This document shows positions 44,641 to 54,681 of a stretch of DNA of 64,000 nt, in pieces (within the stretch, counting starts at the first letter, position 1; each line of letters begins with the position of its first letter). The stretch is from Phanerochaete sordida (Eukaryota; Basidiomycota; Agaricomycetes; Polyporales; Phanerochaetaceae). The translations under genes were made by a program, and so were the position numbers. The stretch covers positions 23,862 through 87,861 of the forward strand of contig BPQB01000113.1 of NCBI GenBank assembly GCA_019973155.2, given 5' to 3'. The notes beneath the pieces are model-generated. The model had not been told where the DNA came from and did not search any database. It saw only the letters and a list, made by a program, of their open reading frames with translations.

Positions 44641-46252
44641 TCAAGGCATCCTTGACTTGGGAACTTCAGAGAACGAGCTACTGCTAATATTGCAGCTTTC
44701 GTGGCCGATTACACCAAGACCCGACTCGGGTAAGCTTGTGTTAGCATCGACGTATAATCCAGTGGTGTTGCGATCGTCTGGATAGTGCTCTGTGATATTA
44801 TTGTTCAAGGCACCATTCTCTTCAAATGCTGTGTCGGCGTGTCCATATTCCAAAGGCTCTCCGATGTTTCCGAGGAAGTTAGAAGGCACCCTAAAACTCA
44901 CTGAAAAGCGGCTAAAGTGCCCCAAATTGGAGTTATCTCCGCCATCAGGGCTGCTCAGTTGACGCAGATTGAGCAGAAAGCGTTGAATTACCACCTGTGG
45001 CTGAACATCGAATTGTATGAGCACATATTCCGAGATCGTATGCACAAGATAGCTTGATACCATGGTCAATAGCAGAGTTGTCATCACCCTCCCCTGTAGA
45101 TTACGCCTGAGTGAACCAAGCTCTGTAATACTTGAATATAAGCTGAGAACGCGCCTTTGAGAAGGAGTTAGGCGTAAAGGTTGCCGCATAGATAGTGCCA
45201 GATGTAAGTAATGCGCTTGTGTGGAGGATTTGAGTCTTCCGTCTAACAGCTGTCACTGAGTACTCACACAAAACACAACGTGCCTAGACAAATGTCATAT
45301 GTCATGCGAATATTGCACCAGATTCAATTATATTCGCACCGTCACGGAGGAGCAACGAGGTAACAGAGGACTTGATCTTGAGTCTTCTCATCTCGAGAAA
45401 CTGCCATATCGATTTTCGCACTGTGAGGCCAAGTACTATGCAGTCTGTAGCAATTGCACTGCATTGCCCGGTGTATACGACTGCAATCGAAGATCAGTCA
45501 TACCTAGCTGCGCTCTTGACGATATAAAACATACATCTGAGAAAGGTCAGATCTTCCCTTATTCGATAAACTAGCTGTTACATACATCAAATTCGTCTTT
45601 GGCGGGAGGTCGATGGTATTCTGGCATAGGTATACTCCAGGAGCAACCATCTGCATACTGAACTTATAATGCGTTGAGGATACCTTGAAGTATGTATCAG
45701 ATAGTGCTCAGAACTAATATCATGATGGCTCACGATATTCACGCAGACAGTATATGCAGAGAGAACAATCACTGGGGCAATAAGGGCCCAAGTTATTTTT
45801 GATCCTCGCCACAAGGCGTATACCCGCAGGATCGAGAATACTACGGCATACCCCTTAGCTTCGTGGAATTTATAGGTCATATCAGTACTCACTAGCAAAA
45901 ACAGCTTGGCTCAGCATGTTTGCAGTGACCGATGTCATAACAAGCACTTTGCACCTGCAAGCACAGCTCAATGTTACAGACAGCAGCTGAGGATAGTCTG
46001 GACATCTAGCACATATTCTCAGAATGTACCTGAATAAAATTAGAAAGACGTACACTGCGTCAAGCTGCTCGGAACAGGAAGGCAAGAAAGAACCGGGACA
46101 AGGACCATCAAGAATCGGGAGGCCAGTATCAACAGTGTGGTAGCGTTGAAAGGCCTTTGCCACACAAGACGGACTTCTTCGCTGATCGTTACTGCGTATT
46201 CATATAGGGCAAGACCTGGAGATCTGTCAGAGTGCTGCCTCTTTAATGTCAT
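44641..46252 (-). CDS. DUF6533-type membrane protein, copy a
   Basis: Basidiomycete-expanded membrane protein family of unknown function. The diagnostic N-terminal segment is LALYEYAVTISEEVRLVWQR followed by FNATTLLILASRFLMV. A middle exon reads SILRVYALWRGSKITWALIA, and the last exon has MTTLLLTMVSSYLVHTISEY, FLLNLRQLSSP and FSRFSVSFRVPSNFLGNIGE, ending SEVPKSRMP. The usual first exon ahead of LALYEY is not clean. An upstream piece with YVIFATLC near 46270 has a stop before any ATG, and the ATG at 46252 would read through a probable intron. The gene may lack a functional start. Four to six membrane segments are expected. Confidence 0.6.
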
Positions 46253-46329
46253 TGTACGTAGCTACAGAGCGTTGCAAAGATCACATAATCCGTTGCGATG
46301 CTGTCCAGGGAGGAAATTTAATTCGTTGA

Positions 46330-47639
46330 CACTGACCATGCTGTCTGTGAGTACATACCCTATCTCAACAAGTTCTTCAAACGTGCCGCTTGACTGTGTC
46401 ATCAGCGTTTGTGGGATGAGGACACTGTGCTTATTATAAATTGTATTGCCAGCGAAGTATCATTATATACTTCTCGAATTCGCTGCTTTGACCGCATTCG
46501 ACCACTGAATGGAGCGACAGCGAAGCAACGGACAGCCTCTCAATCTGTTGAGCAAAAGACCCTTCCTGCTGCAGCTATCGATGAACAGGTCGCGGCACCA
46601 GGTTTTGCATTGCCTGCGCTATCTGATTGAGAAGACGTGGCTAGCGGAAGTTGAGACCACAACACCCCAACTTCCCCAAGTGAGAGCAGCGGCGACATCG
46701 CACACAAATTTCACCAATATTTACCCCTGGTGCAACACACAAGCCACGGATACATGATCGCTCATCTCTAGCACTGCAAACCGCCCGCTAAAGGGTATAT
46801 AATACGCAGTTCGCCCACTAAGTTGCATATTCAACCGTTGCCAGGCGCCAGTTCAACTTGTATTCGACGAGCTATCCGGCGCCGTTGAATGATTCAGATA
46901 CGATCATTTTGAGCCATAGGCCCACACTCTTGTCGCCGTGGGCATAGAAAGGGATCTCATCTAGATATTCGTGGGCGGGCACCGCTGATCAAAGCAGCTG
47001 TGCATCGTACATCGCAGCCACTTCAATGACTCCGATGGTAGAGCTGCAGTGGCACAGCAGCGAAGCATAGATGTGGATGTGGCAGTCTTTGCATACACAT
47101 CATGCCCCCATCGTGCCGCATCTACGTGGAGTCTCAAGATGCGGACCTCTTCCAGAGCATGGCCTAGCTACGGTGTCCGACTGCAGTCGAAGGCCGTGTC
47201 TGGCTAGACAGTGCTTTGAATCAATGAGATATTTTACCACAGAGAGCATACATCTATCAGGAATCAGTCATCGCTGTCTGATGTGGGTGCTTCCCGCGCA
47301 CCCTTCATTTGGACTCGGGCTAGCGTTCAGAAATTCGCGCATGCGGGCGTGTTGCAATATTTTGGACCGTGCACACGGTGTGAGCGAGCCCGAATGTGTC
47401 GATGCAAGGTCAATTTTTCTCGCGGCGTATCATCTCAGGACCTCACGATATTTGTCGCGGCTGGAGCGAGGGAGAGAACAAAAACCACGCCGTAGAAGCC
47501 TCGTCTTACAAAGGGTACTTTCCAAAGGGATTGGATTCGCAGAGCTGAGAACACTGTTGCAGATTAGCTTCATACCAAGTGGGTTGACGAGTAACCTGCC
47601 TGCACTGAGACTGTAGCGTTTTGCGCTGTACTGCCTGGC
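46330..47639. other. intergenic between DUF6533 copy a and the second EXO70 fragment
   Basis: About 1.3 kb of lower-GC sequence without a supported gene. The longest frame (47071-47616, 181 codons, plus) shows no domain. A TATA-like GGTATATAATACG occurs at about 46795. Homology to the TMEM242-EXO70 junction begins near 47640. Confidence 0.4.
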
Positions 47640-48065
47640 CAGCTCGCCACTCGACTATGCGCGAACTGCGCAGACGTGTGTATCGTTCCAGGACAGATCC
47701 CATCCAGCGGCACGTAGCGATAAATATATTCGACAGATGCGCAATATTCAGCAGCTCAAGCCCGCCCGCATGAGAAGATTGTTTTGCGCCTGCTCCATCA
47801 CGGGTGGCAGCCTACTGCCCCCGCCATCGCTGCCGGCATAGAGGCCCCTCCGCCGACATCTTGATGTATTTGTGCGGGTCTGTGCGGACGAACTATCAAC
47901 ATCATGATATCTCAGGCATGCAGCGCACGCACTATTGCTCAACTCCTTGCCCTGGCGCTGCGTGAAGCACTGCAGGGACGGCACGACGAGCTTGGCGGAC
48001 TCCTCATTGGCCGTCTCGCGCCCGTCGCTATCGTCCCGGAGAACGCGAGCGAGGCGGTAGCGTCT
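47640..48065 (-). pseudogene. EXO70 3'-end fragment plus junction, copy 2
   Basis: Aligns with 51845-52270, covering the spacer after TMEM242 and the last EXO70 codons. It has a short deletion where copy 1 and the intact gene carry the AGCCCCGTATCAGG segment. The end at the equivalent of about 52270 nearly coincides with the end of copy 1. The C-terminal peptide MRAGLSC replaces IQAGWSR. No TMEM242 coding sequence is recognisable before it. Confidence 0.85.
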
Positions 48066-48314
48066 AGATCGTGTCTATCAGTCGGCTTTCTAAGCGCACC
48101 CTCCAACGGCCTATCATCAGCGCTGTATATATCTCAGCTTCAGGAACCGATATATAACGACGGACGGGCATCTACCAACTCAGTACTAGTCTAGAATAAA
48201 ATTGAGTCGAGCGACACTTTCCGCCTTTGACTGGCCGGCGGAGCCATTCGCTCCCTCGTCGTACAAGCAAACCGAAGACAGCCTCGGGACATCTCATCGA
48301 CCGTCTGCCAGACA

Positions 48315-49943
48315 TTAGACCTTCCCTGCGTCCGCCGGTCCCTCCGTCTCATCGTCCTCATGAGTCACGTTCTCCGACTGACTATGATCCAGCGGCTCCC
48401 CAAGATTTCCGAGTAATTCTGAGGGAAATCTGACGTCGCCCGAGAATCGCGAGAAGTGCTGTGCGTCTGAGGCTGCATGGGCAGATGGGTGCGTGAGCTG
48501 GCGAAGGTTGAGCATGAACCGCTGTACAAGTATGATGGGCTGCGGGAGAAGATGCTTGGTCGTCAGCGCTGCGCATGGACAGAGCCGCAGGAAGATTACC
48601 AGAAATTGAAACAGGTTTGCGATCAGCTGGCCCTACATCTACTGATAAGTCGCGCTGTACGCAATCTACGAGTCCAGAGTTGCTTACTCTGAAGGTCTTG
48701 GACGTGAACGTCAGCATGTAAAGAATGTTGACTGCAAGTAGCGATCTGATAGGCCATCAACCTCCATGGGACGCTGTTGCACGAGTCCTCACGTACGCAA
48801 AATAAAATGTTCCTGTCCGCAATGTGGGGTTGAGAGAGATTGAAGTGGTCAGAAAAGGTGGTAGTGCGCACCGTCTCGCAGTAGCAAGGCTGTTACAGAC
48901 GACGTCTGTCCTACCTTTCTCATGTCCCACCACTGTCGAAAAGATGGGATCCATGTGAAGAGAAGGACGAGTACGTCAGCAGCAATCGCGCTGAGCCGTG
49001 TCAAATACATCACTGGTGCCAATGTTAGCGTGTTACTTCACGGTGACGTGGTCACTGAGCACGCACGCCTGGAGATTGTATAAGCCTTCTTACCCTGCAA
49101 GACGTTCTGCGGCGCCACGTACATGTTATACACATTTTGCGAGAAATCGAACGACTGTGAGCAGATTGATAATGACCTCGATATCGTTGTGAGGGCTTCT
49201 TTGTTTCTCAACGCCCCAAACTATACGTAGTCAGGCGTCACAGTTGCAATGCGATGTATGGATATCTCACAATGTTTGTCCCGACTGGAAGCGTTGCCAG
49301 GATGAAGACGACAAGACTGAATACCGGCCCCAATCGGGCGCCCCGCCACAGTGCGCACACACGTAACGCAGAGACAGCTGCGTCGCAATCATCAGCTTAT
49401 GGTCGTGTGGGAAAGACTCACACCTACATGCGATGAGTATGTTTCCGAGTAGCTCCACTGATACCGACAGAAGGCGACTAGCCTTGCACCTTGAATATTA
49501 CGCGAGATGTTACTCTGATTTTTGTCGAGTATGGTTTGCAGAGGACCTCTGGAGTAGAATAATCAGACATTTATTAGTCCAACGGCACATGGACATACAC
49601 CATTGAGGGCTATACGTGGCCGGCAGTGCGTTTATGAGCGTACCCATGATCATCGTGAGACGGCAGGCAAGCAGGAGGGCTGTAGTAAGGTTGAACCTGC
49701 GTCCCCAGACGAGGTGGGCCTCGTCGCAGAACGTTATGATGTACTCATATACACCGAGACCTGAGCAGAGAATTAGCACGTCTACAATGAGGGCTGTGCA
49801 ACATCGTACAGAGCATGGAGTAACCAACATAACTAGTGGTCATCCTAGAAGCGGCTTCGATTAGGATGACGGCAGAGAGAGCACCAGAGCAGAACATACC
49901 CTACATAGAGAAGCTCCTGATACTCCGCGCCAGGTTGTGCCAT
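48315..49943 (-). CDS. DUF6533-type membrane protein, copy b
   Basis: Paralogue of the gene at 44641-46252. A likely first exon is MAQPGAEYQELLYVG (49943), then LGVYEYIITFCDEAHLVWGR and RFNLTTALLLACRLTMIMG. A later exon reads VSALRVCALWRGARLGPVFS and LVVFILATLPVGTNIVRYP, and the last exon FMLNLRQLTHPSAHAASD, HFSRFSGDVRFPSELLGNLG. The joins between exons were not all resolved. Function unknown. Confidence 0.6.
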
Positions 49944-50060
49944 ATTCGACAAGGTAGGAGATGGAATGCTCCTCCAGCAGCTACTGAGTACGACATTGTT
50001 AAATACTTTCTTGCTTTCGCTGGTTGATGTGCTTACCTTCTTCGCCTGCGGCTCACACAA

Positions 50061-50945
50061 AGTCCTGGCTATGCATCAGCCAACAGGCGGTGATGCATTC
50101 TCGGGCAGCATTTCCGAGATATAGCGCGATGCCTGTCCGAAGACAAACCTGGCCTTATGTGGACGTTCGACTGGTGTCTCTTTATTACCGTCGCAGGTAG
50201 CAGCTTGCAAAGAATACCTCTATAGCTCCCACGAGAACCTGATCAAGTATCAGCTGGAATCAAGAGGTAAGATATGTGCAAACTAGACACGCGTGCAAGG
50301 TTGCGCCTGCCCCTAACAGAAATGGTAGCACCACCGCAACATTGCAATCATGGACTGCGGCATGCAGATCTAGGTAAAATGAGATCTCCTGCCTGTAGTT
50401 GATTCGCCCGGATCAGATGCAGTTGATTTGGTGTCAGTGGTCGTCGATAATTGAAGGTTCTTTGCTCACCTGAACTATCATTATAGCATAGCGCAAGTAT
50501 AGGAGCGCCGCCCTTATAACCAGGCGGACTGTACAAGGTCCAGGTTTCATGCTGGCCTGACGGAGGTGTTAGCTCAGGCTGTTGCACGCCTTCGACTCTG
50601 AATTAATGACCTGAGTCCGGCGGCGGGGAACAGGATTCTTGCCGCGGTATACCCAGGATGCGTCGGACCTCCCAGGTCCGGGGGCTACCCCTTGCGTTGT
50701 CAGGACGCCTTCCGCTCGAAGGAACCAGAATATTTGCACCTCGAGGTCGGAGGAGTAGCCCATTGTTTAGGCTAACGAGGATATGACATCGGTCGTGCAG
50801 TACGGCCTGCAAGTTGAAAGCGTCTCGGACTGAGACCCAAGCGCGAGGCTGCTCGCGTGGTTTCCACGTGGGCAACCCCGAGGCGCGGGCTTTGTGGCGT
50901 CTGCAGACTCTCGCTTTCCCAACCTCCTCCCTCGCCTTTGCTCAG
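50061..50945. other. intergenic, upstream of the TMEM242-like gene
   Basis: About 880 bases between DUF6533 copy b and TMEM242. It contains small chance frames only. The last 60 bases, with C/T-rich runs, are the likely leader of the next gene. Confidence 0.4.
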
Positions 50946-51821
50946 ATGTCGACATCTGCACCCGCCAGACCAGACGACGCTCAGACGCCGCCCAAATCGC
51001 AGGGCGTCCCGCGCTGGGTTCCCATCTCCCTCGTACGCCCGGCCCCTCCTCCCGCGCTCGCGCCCTACTCATTTCTCGCTCTGACACTCCCTTCCACGCC
51101 GGCACGGATGCCCAGCTAGCCCTCACGACCGCCGCGCTCGTCGTCCCGGTCGTGCTCTTGCGGAGACACAAGTCGACGGTGCTCAGCAATGCGCTGAAGG
51201 ACGCCCCGCCGCCGCCGCGGAGGACGGCGACCACAGGAGGCAAAGCGGTCGTCCCGCCGGCCGTGCCCACTGCGTCGACGTCGACGTCTGGGTCCGCCAG
51301 GGCAGCGAAGGAGGCGGTGCCGAGAGCGAGGCCGGAAGACGACTTCAATTTTGCGCTGTACGGCGCGAAGGCGTTCGGGTACGCGACGCTCATGGTCACG
51401 GGCGGCGCGCTGGTCTCGGTGTGGGGCGTGAAGACGTACATGGGGGTTAAGGACGTGCGTGCACCCTCTATCCATGCTACCTATGTACTCAACCCCGTTC
51501 TGTCATCCGCAGACCCAAGAATTCGCCGACCGCATGCGCACCCTCGTGCGGACGAAGCTCCCGGTACTCTCCTCGCGCATACACCGGCCGCCGGCGGACG
51601 ACGACCACACCGCGACGATCCGGAACGACCCCGCGCGCGTCGACGCGCCGCACATCGTCATCAGCGCACAGAGCGGCGAGGCGGAATGGGCATGGCCCGA
51701 CGCGGAGAAGCGCCTCGTGGACGCGTACGAGCGCGGCGGCTTCTCGGGGTGGGCGCAGGCCGCGCTGCAGGAGCTCGAAGCAGAGGGCCGGTCAGAGAGG
51801 CGGAAACGGGGGCACGAATAG
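50946..51821 (+). CDS. TMEM242-like mitochondrial membrane protein
   Basis: Three exons (50946-51032, 51116-51454, 51513-51821) give 244 residues. A first membrane segment is LALTTAALVVPVVLL after ISL. The family core is NFALYGAKAFGYATLMVTGG then ALVSVWGVKTYMGVKDTQEF and ADRMRTLV, matching the second helix and the V-x-x-x-x-F-x-x-x-M tail of the TMEM242/DUF1358 family. In mammals TMEM242 assists complex I and ATP synthase c-ring assembly in the mitochondrial inner membrane. The fungal role is inferred. The C-terminal 100 residues (VDAPHIVISAQSGEAEWAWP to SERRKRGHE) are an extension. Convergent with EXO70, stops 120 bp apart. Two degraded copies of this neighbourhood lie to the left. Confidence 0.75.
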
Positions 51822-51941
51822 AGCTCGGTTCGTCAGTTCGCCGCTCGGCGGTGCGCGCACTGCGCAGATGTGTGTATCGTTCCGTGACAGATCCCATCCA
51901 GCGGCACATAGCCATAAATACATTCGACAGATGCGCAACAT

Positions 51942-54292
51942 TCAACGACTCCAGCCCGCCTGAATGAGCAGATTGTTCTGCGCCTGCTCCGTCACAGGCG
52001 GCAGCCTACTGCCCCCGCCGTCGCTGCCGGCATAGAAGCCCCGTATCAGGTTCTCGACCTCCTCCGCCGACATCTTGATGTATTTCTGCGGGTCTAGGGC
52101 GCAATCAGCATCGTGATATCCGCGAGCAGCAATGCACGCACTCTTGCTGAACTCCTTGCCCTGGCGCTGTGTGAAGCGCTGCAGGGACGGCACGACGAGC
52201 TTGACGGCCTCCTCCTTGATCGTCTCGCGGCCGTCGCGGTCGTCCTGGAGGACGCGCGCGAGGCGGTGGCGCTCGGCGACCTCCTCGAGCGCGTCGAAGA
52301 AGCGCGTGAACTTCTCCTTCGTCGCGCTCTTGCTCCGGTCCTTGTCCTCGAGCAGCGTCTGCATCAGCGGGCTGAAGTTCGAGTCGAAGTAGCCCGCCTT
52401 GGCCGTGCGGAACGTCGACGTGAGCACGTCCTGCGTCGGCTTCGACAGCAGCGCGCGCACGTCCGTGCGCGGCGCGACGAGCAGCCGCGTCCGGATGTAC
52501 GACACGTTGTTCAGCAGGAAGATCGAGCCGAACGCGGGCCGCTTGTTCGTCCGCGAGAGCGTCGTCAGGCTGCCCAGCACCGTGTTGATGACGTCGACTG
52601 CGAACCGCGGCTCGTCAGCGGCGGCGCACAGACCAGAGACTGCGTACGTACATGTGTAATGCTCAAGAACGGTTTGCTCGTCAATCTCGACTGACTTGGG
52701 AGCTTTCCCGACCTGTACGCCTTGACCCATCTTCCAGTTGCCGTCCCCAAGCGTCAGCAGCGCAGCGCCCACAGCCTCACGGACCTCGGGCAACCGCTCG
52801 ACATATTGCACAGTCTGCATTGTATCAGTACGATATCCAATCTGCCAGATGAGCCATGCTCACAGAGAGGGTAAAGTCGGCGAGACCGGTACTGAGCTCC
52901 CCGCCCTTGCCAAGTGCGGCTGCCTGCAGGTCGGCCAGGAACTCGGGGAAGCTGCGCAGACATGCCGCACGAATCGAGTGCAGGCCGTCCTTGAGCTCGT
53001 TCTCCTTCCGCCCCGACCGTCGACACATGACGTCGTCCCATCGTGCCTGCAGTGACGACAGGCTCGCATAGGCGGACAGGGCCAGGAAGGTGTACTTGTG
53101 CAGCGACCGCTTGATGAGCCCGCTTAGTGACGAGAGCGTTGTCGAGAACAGGTTGACGAGAGGAGTGATGAGGGTGGCGAAGGTGGTCGAGAGTACCGAC
53201 TGGGTTGGCAGGGGTGCGAGTTCAAGCAGCAGGTCGTACTCTTCCTGTCATTCGGTCAGCATACACCAGAGACCGAGAGCAGGGCACTCGCACCTCTGCG
53301 ACTGTCAGCAGATTGGCAACCCATGCTCCAAACTCCCTCCCAGCTGCGACTCCGTCGATGGTCTCCGCGCGGTCCACCACGCGCCGCGCATAGTTCTCCA
53401 GGCACTTCTTCCCCCACGAGCCGCGCATGTCCGCATACCCCTTCTGCGCCTCCTTCAACGTCGACTGTATCGCAGGTGCTGCAGGATGTGACGGGTGCGT
53501 TGCAGGTAGAGGGAGCTGGCGGAGGAAGGTCACGAGCGGAACGAGGCTGGGCTTCAGGGACGGCGGGAACGGCGAGAGCTCGAAGTCAGGGCCGTTTGGC
53601 GGCGCGCCGGACGACCCTTCTGCGACCATCTTCGTGTAGAGCTGCGTGAGCTTTTTCGCACCTGTCTCGACCAGCCGTGCCTGCGCCGTGGTGAGTGCGC
53701 CAGTGAGCGGGTTAGAGGCGGTGCACGCACTGTGTCCCGGACATCCCTGTCTAGCGACTTGAAGGCGACACTCGCGTTCAAACGCTCCAGCACATCTTTG
53801 TATGTTTCCAGCTGTCCCGGTTGCGGGCTGCACGCGCATCAGTGCTCCCGTCTCTTCGTCGCAGGGCGGTACGCACCCGCGCAGGATGAGTGCTTCCTCC
53901 GCCGCAATCCCCTCCTGGTTACTCGCAACTTCGTCTATCTTCTGTAGCGCGGCCTCAATATCTGCAGCGCGTCAGCAAGCATTGTGGAGATTGTCCGACC
54001 TGACTGACTCGTGGCTCGCCGCGTCAAGACCTGCGTCGAGTTGTACAGCGGGAGGATGGTCTTCTCGAGCTTGACGAGCCGCGTGTCGAAGCTGGAGAGA
54101 ATCGCTGTAAAGCTCCAGCTCGAGACCCATGCATAGGGTGCGGGGGAGCCTCACAAGTCATCCGCTGCGAGATCTGTCGCGTCTTGTTCAGGTTCTGCTC
54201 GAGCTGCAATCGCGAAGCGGGGTGAGATTGGGCGGCGCGTCCCTCGGCGAGCAGACTCGTACAAGCTCGATCTCAGCTGTCTCGTCGTCCAT
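51942..54292 (-). CDS. EXO70: exocyst complex component Exo70
   Basis: Exocyst subunit that binds PI(4,5)P2 and Rho/Cdc42 to tether secretory vesicles at growth sites. Start MDDETAEIEL at 54292, then after short introns LEQNLNKTRQISQRMT, SILSSFDTRLVKLEKTILPL and NSTQVLTRRA. The middle shows LKEAQKGYADMRGSWGKKCL. The C-terminal helical bundle has SIFLLNNVSYIRTRL, DSNFSPLMQTLLEDKD, KEKFTRFFDALEEVAERH and VVPSLQRFTQRQGKEF. The last intron joins EFSK to NPQKYIKMSAEEVENLI, ending QAGWSR. The reading frame stays open through this last intron, so an unspliced reading adds 21 false residues. Roughly 640 residues. Confidence 0.93.
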
Positions 54293-54681
54293 AATGTCGT
54301 GCAAATAATAAGCTCCAGAAGTCGAATCTCCAAGAATCACAGATGGCGAGTGAAGGGAAAAAGCAAGCTTGAGCGGCGCAGGATGGTAGCAGGTCGCAAG
54401 AGGATTGGCGCCTACATCGCCGAAGTCGCGTTTCCTGGTCTCCCTCGTACTTCCACCTGCTTTCTGACCGGACTCTTGTAAAAATTTGACAGAAATTCAC
54501 TTGCTCTCCAGAGCACCCTCAGACTCTGTTGCAAGCTCGTATTCGGACAAGCGTGACATATCGAGTTGCAGAAACTTGCTACCTGGTTCTCGTCCTCCTT
54601 CCGTGTTTCTTGTCAGGCAGAGCCTCAGGTGCGCTCATAATCCAATGAATTCCTACACAGGCCGTTGATGTTGCATTAGTC
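54293..54681. promoter_or_regulatory. shared promoter region of EXO70 (-) and EZH2-like gene (+)
   Basis: 389 bp separate the two divergent start codons, so both promoters must lie here or overlap the leaders. No TATA box stands out on either strand. Confidence 0.5.
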
